Below, piece after piece: positions 21,500 through 34,100 of a stretch of 64,000 nt of DNA (position 1 is the stretch's first letter; each line of letters begins with the position of its first letter). The notes beneath the pieces are model-generated. The model saw nothing but the letters and a program-made list of their open reading frames with translations. It made no database searches and was not told the DNA's origin. The DNA is from Rostratula benghalensis (Eukaryota; Chordata; Aves; Charadriiformes; Rostratulidae), in assembly GCA_013399305.1 (NCBI GenBank), contig VXAI01000082.1:724131-788130 (forward strand). The letters run 5' to 3'. The position numbers were made by a program, and so were the translations under genes.

Positions 21500-24400
21500 T
21501 GTATTGGGTGTCAGCTTTTCCCTGCATGTTCATTGCCAGTTGAAGAGGGTTTGGGTTCCTCCACATTTCATTTGCAGACTAAGTGATGCTTTGCATGAAT
21601 AAGGAATTTGATGTAGCAGGTATTTTATAAGGAAGATGCAGTTAAAGAAATGCAGCAGCCCAAGCGTAGGAAGAACATCAACTCTAACTCTTACATGTTC
21701 ATGAAGTGACCTGAAGGCAGAAAGAAGTTGGGGTTTGTGCCTTTTTTGCTTCTATGTGATGCAGGTTGTGTAGGCATGATATTTAAATACTATAATTTTT
21801 CCTTTTTTTTTAAAGCCTCCAGAACAAAACAAATAGTGGTTGGATTTCTAACTATACTTCATTCCATAGTATTCAAAGAAGCAAAATAACAAACTCAATT
21901 CTTTTCTTCTCCCCTGCTCTTATTGAATGCTTTCTGAATTGTTAGTCTTTCCTTTGTCACTGTGAATCTGAGTAGTCAAAATCTGGCGTTGTTCAGGTAT
22001 TGTCTGCTGATACGTGTTTAAAGCTCAGATTTAAAGGCAGATGACAAAAAGTACAAGCTTCAACAAGTTGATTCCATTTCAGTTTGAAACACTGAGCTCT
22101 CATTCAGTATGGGAGGAGAAAGCCTGTATTGGCCATTTAAGAAATACCCTGGCTAGTAGATTATCAGAGCTGCCTGTGCAGCCTGCCCAGGGGATTGCAT
22201 GGATTCCACTGAAACAACGAGGACAGCTTTGCCTGATGTGCCACTAGAAGCCTTCTTTTGGTCTCATGAGTTTTTAACCTTCAGCCTATGATTTTCCCAA
22301 ACAAGTATGTTCTTGGACTGAGAGGCTGCGAGGCCAGTGTACTGTCAGGGAAAATGGATTTCCAGTTGTTCCTTTAAGGTGGCTCCTCTGCCATTGTGGG
22401 AAATACAGTGAAAAAATGGCTTATTTGCAGGCAAAATCTGGGTATTTGAGAAATCTTTGACCTGAAAGTGGAGAGAGCAATGTACTACAATGCAGATAGT
22501 GACCATTTTGATACTTTGCTTGTGCAAAGACTGGCACATGCCAGTCTCTTACAAGAGCAGTATTTGGGGGCTTTGCTTTTATTTTTCAATAAATGGTCCT
22601 TTCCAACCAGATTACGTAGTTGAGCTAGCACTGTAATGGGTAGCACAGTATTCACCACTGACCAAGACACATGAAAATTATTTAAACCAGAACGCCCATC
22701 TTAAGTTACAGGGGTTTAGTATTTTGCAGCTCTTGGGTTTGGATCCAGGGATTCTAAATCCTTTTTGTCTTCCTGATGCCATTTTATTTCATGTGACCTC
22801 CCTTGAAACCAGGAGGACCAGATCCAGGGAGCTACAAAGCTCAGGTGAGAAACGGTAAGATCGGTGGAGTCTCCAGCGCGGATGGTTCTGCTGAGTTGCT
22901 CGTAGAGCAGCTGCAGTGGGCGTTTGGCTTCTGGGCATTAGAAGAAAAGTTCTGCCAATTGTGAGAGTTTTCCCAGGAGGTGTGGTTGCAGAGCTGCTGC
23001 TGACACAGCCTGTGTAGTTGCTTTTCAGTTTTCGGGGTAAAAGTACACCAAGGAACCTGGAGTTGCACAGCATGCCACGTGTCTGTAGGTACCTAGCTGG
23101 AATTGGCATTCCTCTTGAAGCCTAATCTGTAATTGGAGTTGCCTGTGGCTCCAACACTAAGTACTCACGTTGGACTAATAATGGTACTAATTTGGGAAAT
23201 ACACCTCCACTTTGTTTTCACTTCCCTTCTTTTGAAGATGGCCAATTGAACAACGTTACAGATCTTCAGGAACAGCAAACTGCCGTTCTTGTCTTTTGAG
23301 GCAGAGTGAAGGCTTTGGCCCCAGAGATTCACATCTGCTTACTGTCACATAACTCTGCAGGTGATGAGTACAAAAGGACTTGTATTAATCTTCAGTTTTA
23401 AACGTAACAGTGGTATTTTGATTGTATTGCAAAAGGTGATGTGAATGGCAGGGCAATTTATCCCATGACTTTGTGGGGCACTTAGTACACCACGCATACC
23501 CAGGGGGTTTTATACTTTCATTTATACCTTGATGAAGAAAAGATGAACGAGCTGATACTGTCATTACTCACAGCTGAGTATGAGTGTACTGGCACAAAGG
23601 TGTGAGATCTCTTAAGGGGAACTTGAAAGAAATAGAATGTAGACTGGTTTTGGCAGCTGATTCGGCCCTTTCTGCACCACTGAAGCGCACCTAGCGCACT
23701 GTACACATAGATGGTGACCAGCTACTGAGCAGGGTAGACCAGCATTGAAATGCCACTCGAGGTTTTGCAACATAGTGGTTGTATCTTTTATTTAGTTAGT
23801 TATTTTCCCTAACAATAGCTGGATGTGGGAGATTACTTAGAATCACAGAATCACAGAATGGTTTGGGTTGGAAGGGACCTTAACGATCATCAAGTTCCAA
23901 CCCCCCCGCCACGGGCAGGGTCACCTCCCACTAGAGCTGGGTTGTTCAAAGCCCCATCCAGCCTGGCCTGCCTGACTTCCTCAGTCTCAGCAATTTGGGG
24001 TCAAACCCCAAACCAGCTTAAAGATAGATTTTCCCCAGTTTGTTTACTGGACTGAAAAGAGCCTATCCAATTTGTGAGCTATTAATTCTGTGTCAAATAC
24101 AACTACAAAGAATTTTTGTTACAATATGCACAGATGGTTTTGGCAAGTGTTCATCTTTGTAACTAATATATCTTTAAAATTATTCATTCAATTGAATTTT
24201 TTTATTAAGCATTAATGAAGGCATCCATCATGAAATATACAAGGTGTTTTTAACCACCTGATTTGTTACTATAAATGATTTCACAGGTAGTGTTTTAAAA
24301 GCATTCATTTTACTTGGCATACCAATATGCTGCCTGTCTCTGGCTCTTCAACAAGAATTTCTTGAGGTTTGTAGGGTTGGTTTGGTCAGTGGCAGGAGAT

Positions 24401-27224
24401 TGGTTGTTTTGGGGGTTAGTGGGGTTTTTTGTTTGGCGTTTATCTGGGTGTTCTGGTTGCTTGCTGCTTTTTTTGTTTGTTTGTTTCTTGAAGACCAGAG
24501 TTCCATACTAGGAAATAGTATAGAAACTATATCTATGAAAACACTGCATCCAATTGTCCTTTCCTGTCATCTTAGAACAAGTTGGTGTGACCCATAGAAA
24601 AGGCGTTTGCCTCAATCTGGAGAGAACTTGAAACTAATCCAGACCAAAGTTTTTTAAAAATCACCCCAGTGAGTGCCAGTGATGTTTCACAGATGGGTGT
24701 TAAGTTGTATTAGTCAATGTCTGCTGCCTGAGTAACACCTGCAACATACATGCAACCATCAGCAGCAAACTGATCTGCCTCAGATGGGTTGTGTTGTTTT
24801 TTCTCCCTGTTTGGTCAAGTGGCTGTCTTCTAACTTTTTTGAGCTGAATCAATGCAATTTTCCTTGGAATCATGACTCCTTTTCAGCATTTTTATTTTTT
24901 GTTTGTTTGCTTTTTTTGAACAGGCATGCAGATAATACATTCTGTTACAATTACACTTCTTGTTTTCAATCACGCAAATAAGAGAAGCTGATGAAAATAG
25001 TACTGCAGCATTCTCAAGGTTGTAGTATGTAATGTTGAGATGTCAATGTCTTTATATCAGGAAGAACAGAGAAAAATACAACATTTTGTAATTGCTTAAA
25101 ATACATTACTGTTAAAAGCATGGAAATATCAGACGTGTTTATAGGAAAACAAGAAAGCTGTGGCTTGAATTTGATTCCAAGAGAAACTGATTGCTTTAGA
25201 CCTCTGACAATCCAGTTAATAGCCATTAGTTGACTGCAAGAAAAATTATTTAAATAAAACCCTCAGGAAGAAAATTGTGAACGATACTTATTTTTACATA
25301 CTATTTTTTTCCAAATTAAATGACAAATAAAACCAAGTTTTTTACAAGTAATGCAGGGCAGTTTTAAATAATGTTTCCTAAAGGAATTCTTGTTTGACAG
25401 TGAATAAATGCAGATCATGAAGAAGCAGAAGCAATGTGTGATTCTTGGGCCATCTACGAAGAAGGCTCTTTTTGTAAGGTATCTTTGAGTAGTTGCTTTA
25501 TGCGTTTGTAGAACCTTTAGAACTTGAACTTTGCTTTCCATGTTGGCTGAAAAAGTAACCGCTGTGTAGTATGAGAAAAGGTTCTGCCCTTTCCAGAGAA
25601 TGGAAAATAAACATGTTAGTAGTAACTGTCAGCTCTTCCCTAGCCACAAAGGAAAAGGAAAACCAGGCAGTTTATGTGAAGAGGATGCTACATTTATCCT
25701 CGGGAGTCACCTCTCAAAATTACAAAGGAAGAAACTCTTTGAAATTTAAATTAAAATAACTTCAGAACCCTTGATTAAGTCTCAAGGTACTTGTAATTGG
25801 GCCTAAACAGCTGGGTTTGTTTTGTTGTTGTTTTGCTTTTTAAAGGACTTCAATTTCATTCTTAATTTCAGCTCTTATTATTTCATTGATACATTAGGTC
25901 TAGAACATGTCTACTGTCTTGCAAGAGTGTTTAAAACTGATTGCTTTACAGAGGAAATTACAGTTTAAGATTACGGAGATCTTTATCAGAGTTAATCTGC
26001 ATTTTAAAAATTACCAGTTGGGGGTCAAATTTGATATCCTGGATTAGATCTCAGATATGGCTAGCTGTTTGGCTTCTCTCCTCCCAGTCCTCAAGCATTT
26101 GTGACTGATGCAGTTAAGCACAGATGTCATCTTTCCAGTTCCAGGGAAAGAAAGACCGAGAAGAGCACTTTCGGAGAACGGTGTTATCATCAACAACCCT
26201 CACATCCAGGATAGCTGTAGGAGAGGAGAACAGTAGGAAAAGGAGATAATCAGCCTTGCAGGGGGAAGAAAGGCAGTAGGGACTTCTTGCCATCCTTTTG
26301 AGACAAGGACAATCAACAGTCCAGAACTTTTGTTGGGAGAATGAGCAATTTTAGCAAGCAGAGAGTGAAAGTAAATGAGTGTTGAAGAATATCTTGATCT
26401 ATTTGGGTTTTGAGGGCTTTTCTGGGGTGCTATATAGAATAGTATTAGAAAAGACTTAATGAATTGAAAGAGGGCTTTACTGTAAAGCGAGGAGAGGAGA
26501 AATCAGTATCAATAGTAGGAGTAGACACGATGTTTCTGAGGTAAATAAGATGGCTTTTAACAAACCAGTTATATTTAGGATCTACGGGACTGGTGAAGCT
26601 TATCCCTCCAATCATAAAGCAGCAGGAAAAGTTTGATTAATATATACTCATCTACATTATGACTCACCGCCTTATCTGAAACAGAATTTTCATCAACACA
26701 TGTTGTTCTGCATTGCTCTTTCCTCTATAAATCACTGTAACAGAATTCAGAAATTAAGACAATTTCAGTTATGGAAAAACAACTGTCTTGAGAAATGTTC
26801 CGTTTCAGTGGTGCTTTTGAAGTTGTTTCTAGTGGTTTACACAGGTAAATAAAGCACAAGTCTATCCTGTTGAAACTCCAGAAGAAATAAGCACAGGTTA
26901 AGGTAAGATACATTTTTTTAACCTTTTCATAAAATAAAAAATCTGAAGTGCAGCCTAGATTAATTTGTAATAGGATACAGCAAGGCTATAAAAGATAAGC
27001 CTGACTTCTATTATGTGCTATTAGATAAATAGCAAATGTGACAGTGTAGAATGCATGATGGTATACAGACCACAAGACATTTAAGAATTTTTTTTTTTAA
27101 AATTACACATTATATAATGTGGGATACATGAGACAAACCTACATAACATTAACTCAGACACTGACTACCAAACATTATTTGCAAATATTATTTGCATCTT
27201 ATTTGGAGTAACACAATGCTATTG
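21500..27224. other. Intergenic region between PRPF38B and FNDC7
   Basis: No coding exon was recognised on either strand. It contains one CR1 fragment (23838-23995) and T/G-rich low-complexity runs near 24360-24485 and 24890-24910. Open frames of 60-106 codons are not supported. Confidence 0.6.
23838..23995 (-). repeat. CR1 LINE 3'-end copy
   Basis: Antisense CR1 terminus: two copies of the 'agaatcac' terminal octamer, then 'gggttggaagggacctta' and the conserved 'atcaagttccaaccc' block and 'ccatccagcctggcct'. It is truncated after about 160 bp. Confidence 0.9.
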
Positions 27225-27552
27225 TGTCATGTGAGGAGAGGCTGAGGGAACTGGGCATGTTTAGTTGGGAGGAGGCTGAGGGGAGACCTCATTGCTCTCC
27301 ACAACTACCTCAAAGGAGGTTGTAGGGAAGAGGGTGTTGGCATCTTCTCCCAAGTGAATAATGACAGGACCAGAGGAAATGGTCTGAAGTTGCAGCAGGA
27401 GAGGTTTAGATTGCATATTAGGAAGAATTACTTTACTGAGAGGGTGGTCAGGCACTGGAATGGCCTGCACAGGGAGGTAGTGGAGTCACCATCCCTGGAG
27501 GTATTTCAGAAACATGCAGATGTGGTACTTCAGGGCATGCTCTAGTGGCTGA
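27222..27552 (+). repeat. CR1 LINE fragment, plus orientation
   Basis: Reads as the ORF2 C-terminal and 3' region of CR1: 'gaggagaggctgagggaact', then 'gaggggagacctcattgctc', 'ttagattgcatattaggaag' and 'gtggagtcaccatccctgga'. The final 3' terminus is missing, so the copy is truncated at both ends. Confidence 0.9.
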
Positions 27553-27910
27553 GATTGTAGCGGGTTTTGTTTAAACTTACCCATTCCAACAGAGCTTCCA
27601 GAACAGGTTACTGAAATGACACAAAACAGTAGTATCAACATTAGGTGTCAGGTTGTCAGCCAGAAAGTATTAGTAGTCTGTAGAATGTAGTTCATACTGT
27701 ACAACTGTGCAATCCCATCAGATAGCAGTAGTTTTATAATAGATTAAATTTATACCCTAGGAAAGGAATCTCTGGAAAATTACTACCCCTTTAAACTTTT
27801 ACTTTAAAACTGTGCTTAGGAGTGATTCATAGAAGTTCTTGATTTGTTTCCTTATTCAAAAACAGCAATTCTAAAAACAAATTAGAAAACAAAACTATTA
27901 AAAATCCTCA

Positions 27911-27916
27911 TTTATT
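27911..27916 (-). terminator. FNDC7: FNDC7 polyA signal (AATAAA on minus strand)
   Basis: Plus-strand TTTATT gives AATAAA on the coding strand, about 180 bp after the proposed FNDC7 stop. This is the natural 3' end for the model; cleavage would be expected about 10-30 bp further on. Confidence 0.5.
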
Positions 27917-28091
27917 TGCTTCTGTATTCTAACTTCTACTAACTTTCCAACTGAAAATTGACTTCTCTGTATTCACCAGCTTATGGGTGATCCAGTTAGG
28001 AGTCAGTCACCTGTGTAGATGAGAATGCCCTATCCCAAAATGCTCCTGTGAAGTTCCCATCACAGATAGTGCAAGACAGCACCCACAAAGT

Positions 28092-28108
28092 TTACTCTGG
28101 AGTCAACA
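28092..28108 (-). CDS. FNDC7: FNDC7 proposed terminal exon
   Basis: A good acceptor (TTCTATTCTAG) leads into a frame that, in the required phase, encodes only Val-Leu-Thr-Pro-Glu before TAA at 28094-28092. It is followed by an AATAAA about 180 bp downstream. It is chosen because the preceding FN3 exon ends in phase 1 with a donor and needs a following exon. Confidence 0.45.
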
Positions 28109-31100
28109 CTAGAATAGAAAAGTTTGATTCCATGCCACCTTTACTCACGTAACTCTGGATTATATTTAACCATCTAGCATGCATAGAGAAAAATACATCA
28201 TGCAAAGACATTTAAGTTTTACCTGAATATATTTTCTTAGGACAAGATGTAAGCTTGGGCCCTTTATCAGTAACTGGAGATACTACCACTGTGTAGACAT
28301 CCCCACAAGGTATCTCAGTGATATCGCAGTGGCTCAGGCCTGAGCTAGGAGTGCAGGTGAAATTGCCTTTTGAGCCATGTAAATCAGTATTATAGTTTAT
28401 TGCTTCATCAGAAGCTCTCCAGTATACCCTGATACCATTATTATTGAGTCTATAGAGCTTCACCCCAGAAGGGCAACAAGCACCTAAAAAAATAAGAAAC
28501 ATTAATAAGCATTTTGTGAACCTACAGGAGATTACACATTCTTAGAGTGCATTTTAAACTAGATTATATTGTTATTATCATACTAGATAACAGCAGTTCA
28601 ATGAGAAATTATTATTATAAAAAAGCCAAAATAATTTTACTAGGAAAGAAAATGTCCTACCAGACTTATCTTATGGAGCTGGAATTCTGCCACTATTTTA
28701 CATGTGGGAATATTGTTACTCTCTCCTGACTGGAGAGGCACCAGGGATACCCTAGAGAGCCCAGAATCCTTTCACGGTCTTTAAAATTTAATTATGCCAT
28801 AACATAATTTAAAGGAAAAAATTTGGAGCAACATTATCAGAACTTCTTTATATGCCCACCTGATGGCCATTACAAGAACAGGGTTTCAATGATATGTGCA
28901 ATTAATACAAACCACATTTAGTGAAGAGAGGGAACCACAAGTGAATTAACTATCTATTGAATCTCAGCTGCACTATTTGTACAAGAGAAATGCTACACAA
29001 ACTAAGTTATGTATTAACTCTTTTTCTTCTGAATTGCATTTACAATTTACCTACTGGAAGAATATCCTTGATATGTGCAACTGGAGGTCAAACCCGTTTC
29101 ACTGATTGCTTTCAGAGACACTGTGTAGTTGGTGCCGCATGTGATGCATCCCAGGAGACAGTAGTTTTGAAGGGTGTGACACTTTGCCTGTCCTTTTGGA
29201 GACTCCAGCTTCATTACATATGTCTGTGCACCCATCCCAACAGACCAGCTGATATTTGTTACAGACTGTGCCACTTGAGTTAGTATCAGCTCATTTGGGC
29301 AACAAGGAGCTTACAAAGAATAAAAAAATAGAGAAGTCAATTCTGGTTTATACTTGGAAAATGGAAGGTATTTTAGGGGGTTGCAACTGGAATAGTACCT
29401 GATCAAGAGCAAAGGAATGAAGATGTGGATACTTTTCAAGTAAACATTAGCATGCTGAAAAAGAACTTGACTATGCTGACAAGCTTCTAATAAACAAAAT
29501 GTCAATATAAGATCAATTTGTCTGTAACAGTAAGATATAACCTTGGAATTACTTTAAGATGATTGTTCACCAAGACACTAAAAATAAGTAAAATTTGTCA
29601 TCAGAATATCAGTTTAATTAAGCAGGGTCCACCTCTGCCCCTCAAGTCATGTAGCTCAGTCCAGCTCTGTCTCTGTTTGAAGTCTTCTTCCTCCACAATG
29701 TAAAATGACTGCAGCCAAACTGCCTGTTGAAAATAGATCCAGGTGGCACAGGACAAAACTCTGCTACCAAATTAATATCAGGAATGGTGGGTAGGATGTC
29801 CTTGGATCTGTCCTTCACACTATTTGTTGACATGAACATCACTACACTGCCTCTCACAGTAATATTAAAAGTCAAAATGTTGACAAGGATGCATTACATT
29901 AGTGGATTATTATGTTACTATATTTTAATTAGCTGTGCCAGACGCAAATTAATTGCACTAAGGCTTCTCAGTATGAGGTGAGTACCAAGTGATCCTTCAT
30001 TCTCACACAAAGATAAATACGTTTAAGCAGCAATAAATAGTGTAATACACACACGCTGTAATTTAAAAAATCCCCCCAAAACATAGACATAGAACTATTT
30101 TAATATTATGCTGCTAAATATTTTCCACTACACAATTCCCACATACCTGTCTCTAAAGGGACACTGTAGCTTGGTAAGCTCTGTCCTGCTGGTGATCTTG
30201 CTATAGCACTAACGGAGAAAGCTGATCCACAGGGAAGATTAATTAGAGTACAGGAATTTCCAGAGCTTGTGCAATGCCAAAGTCCAGCCTCTCCTCTAGC
30301 AGTGACAACATAGGTAGCTTCTTTGTTGTTAGGTTGCCAGTGAACAGTGACTACAGAAAGAGCCTCCTTTGAGATATTTTTAATTTCAGGACTGCAGGGA
30401 GCTGAAATATTTAACATTAATGGTACTTAAACAGATTGTTTATGCATACTATATAAGTTACATGTGAAAATTAAATTCCAGTTAGAACTGAACAATGTTG
30501 TGGCTATGCAGAACATCTGGAAGATTGATCAAGACTGATTGCAGAACTCTTCTGAACGTATAGCAGATCAAACAAAACTTAATCAGAATTAAGACTATAT
30601 TGCTTTGAGAGCAAGGTTGGTTTGAGCTGGCCAGATGAAAAACCACCTGAGTGTATGTCTGTGAAGGTCGGGCTGCAAAACCTCCTGGAGGAGTGTGTGT
30701 AGAGAGATGTGGCTGAAGACAGTCACATCCTGTGAGAATGGGGGTGCTCATTCTGTTTGGCAAAACAGCTCAGAAACCAGCCCTATAAATATAGCTGAGT
30801 ATATGTGAATAAAAATAGAAGCTGCTTATGTGAATCAAGGTGCCTCTCTCTCAATTTTTGGTGCTGCTTCTACTTTTAGCATACAATTGAGACCCAAGTA
30901 CTTATCGCTGCAGAAAATCTACTTTGGAAAGGTGTAAGATCCTTAAATCTTTGCTCCTGGTGAGAATTTAAGACTCGTGACAGAACTGACAACATAAGGA
31001 TTTTGCAAACAAAACCAGAGACGAATTGTAAATCTGATTTTCAAAAACTTGGAGCCATCAGAAGCTTTCAATCCAAATCTGATTTTAAGTCCCTGGTTAT

Positions 31101-34100
31101 GGTGTATTTTTAAGACTTTCAGTGCTATTTTTTTTTCAATCAGTCACAGTAACTTAGCACTCCAGTCGTGCTCTTCATCCATGAATCACTCCAGCGTCTA
31201 ACTAGTCATTTCTTCTGCTAAAGGATATTCTGAACGGTCATAGTACCTGTTGCCACGCGCGTAGGCGCACAGGACGTGTTGCTGCCCCCGGCTTCGCTGA
31301 CGGAGTAGACGGTGATGTCGTACCGGGTGTCGCAGCGCAGAGCCGACAAGGTGCAGGCGGCGGCGGTGTCCTTGCAGAGCACCTCGCCGCTCCCGCCCGC
31401 CGCCCTGGTCTGGTACATTTCAGCACCGCGGACAGGAGCCCAGGTGACACCCAGGGTGTCCCCCGACACCACCGCCGCCCTGACGTCGCCGGGGCAGCAG
31501 GGAGCTGGGAAGGGGCAAGGCAGAGAGAGGGGGGAACTTGAACTGAAAACTGGCAGGAAAACAAAGAGCCTTGTCCCGTTTATCTACCCCTTCGTTCAGT
31601 ACCCCTCCTTCCAAATGGTTAGAGGATGATCTAATGTATAGGTAAAATGGAGGAATTACATACATCCTTGATTTAAGACTTCAAAGTGTTTAGAAGTTAA
31701 ATAACAACGTTCTCCACAATTTCCCACTGATTTTTTTCTTCCCCAAATACAGAAAATCCCTATGAGGAAGTTTAAGACTTTGGTACACCCTTCCTAAGGC
31801 AACAAAAAAACCCTACAGGACTAGAATTCAAATGTTATGGCAGGACTGTGTCTTATTAGTACCACGGAATGGTCCAGGTTGGAAGGGACCTTAAAGATGA
31901 TCTAGTTCCAACCCCTGACAAAGAGTCCCTCTTCACCTTTTCTGTGGACCATCTTTAAGTGATGGAAGGCTGCTATAAGGTTTCCTCAGAGCCTTCTCTT
32001 CTCCAGGCTGAATAGCCCCAACTCTCTCAGCTTGTCCTCATAGGAGAGGTGCTCCAGCCCTCCAATCATGTTGTGGTGCTCCTGTGGACTCATTCCAGCA
32101 GGTCCATATGCTCCCTGTGCTGGGGGCTTCAGAGCTGGATGCAGTACTCCAGGTGGAGTAGACTCATATGTCCTTACCTGATGTTTGTGAGCCATCAAAC
32201 TATTTTCATATTTTGAAGCATGCTGTTGCACTTGACTATACAAGCTAAATTCAACTACAACATGAAGCGGTTCTTCTCTCCCAACCTTTGTGTGCTTTGC
32301 TCAAAATTGAATAAAAATAGAAGTTTAAGCCATTCTCTTCCAATAAAAATGTCCAATCAGCTCAATCATAAACACAGTTAAAGGATCCAAAATGAATTTG
32401 CACGAATACATTGCTACTTACCAGTAGTGTAATTGAATACATCACCTAAAGGACTCTGCCCAGCCTTATTATATGCAAAGACACTAATGAAATAAGTGAA
32501 GCCACAGTCCGACTGGAAATGGCATTGAGTATGTGAGGTGTTGCAGTGCACTTCCAGGCCATCATCACTCTTTACAAAAGCCACATAATAATGACCAAAA
32601 TTGACGCTAGACCATGATACCAACAAGTGGCCAGGTTCATCCTCTTCAATTGATACATTTACTGGTGCACAAGGAACTGAAAAAAAGAATTTTAAAAAAG
32701 AAGGGGAAAAAAATTATGTCAGAATATTTTAATTGAAGTTATACTTTTGGAGAATAAAGGAAAATCAGGAATATACAGAATTATTCTACACAGCTTGGTC
32801 AGTTGCTCAAGAAAACAGCAATTCAGCTGCCTTTACAGAGGATGCTGCTTACATTTAGATGAAAAGTGAGTATAATTTTTACAGAACAAGACAGATGCTA
32901 CCTTCATGTTTCACAGAAAAGAAATGTATTTAAGGAGTCCCTGTGAACAGAAACAGTGACAAGGAGTCCCTGTGAACAGAAACAGTGACATCAAGCAGTA
33001 CTTCAAAAGGAACTGGTACAGTCTATATTCACATAGTTTTGGATGACATCCGGAATACCGGCTTGAATAGCAGCTTGGCAGCCAAAAGCCTTCACGTGAA
33101 AATCCTTCATATAATGGTATGAAACTCACTGTGTCTGAATGGAGCTGTCCTTTGCTCAGGTTCCTTTTCTGGTGGCATCCTAAAATATCACATTAAACTG
33201 CAAACTCCATGGCTTCTGCTTAAATAACATTTACTTTCTTTCCACTTCAAAAGGCTTAGCTTGCTGCTATTGGAATGAATAGACGTGATTTGGCTGAAGC
33301 AATGTTGGCTGAGAAGATTACAGCCCACAGCCTAAAAGTTGTCTCTTGCTTAAGAGTCCACCAACCCACAACCCATATCAATGAGAAGTCACTATGAAGC
33401 AGGTTCCATCAAATATTTGTCAATAATGCTGTGTCTTTAAGGTAGCACATAATAGTGCTTACATGGGCAGTTAATTTAACAAGTCAAGAAGCAACAGGTT
33501 CTGCCATGTCAGTGGTGCCAAGTAGCCAAAACGAGCAACCTTTTGTCCTGACAAAGCTGCTACCTGAGAACATTCTGTGATGGTACCTTAATTTAGTCTA
33601 GTGGTGCTGCTTTAGCTGGATGTGGTTTTGTTGACCTCACTTACAACTACTAGATCTTGTCAAGAATGGTTCTCAGCCTAGGGCCAGGCCTTAATGTTAC
33701 TTCCTCACAGATTTCTCCCAATCTATTTGTGACAGACCTGACACAGCAGGACAGATCTGTTATTCCTTACATTAGTTTTACACTCAGAAAATTTATTTTA
33801 GAACAGCTACTTCTGGGAAGAGGAAAATGCAGGCTTACTGGTTCAGTAATGTACACCTTTGCAAGTTTTTCTCACAGAAACAAGAAGAAAGTTTAGGCTA
33901 TTATCCCCGAAATAGAAATTTCATGCACAGTTCATGTACAGAGTTTAGAAGCAGAAAGAACTATTTGAGAACTGCTCATGAATTCTAACTAATTTACATT
34001 TGAAATTAGAGAACTATATGTTAAGATGCCATAAGCTACATAAGGATTAATGTCACATACTAGTTTTTAAGCTCACTGCATCAGTAGGTTCACTGGATCC

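Noticed and set aside
27354..27545. 63-codon plus-strand frame
   Set aside because: Part of the CR1 fragment at 27222-27552.
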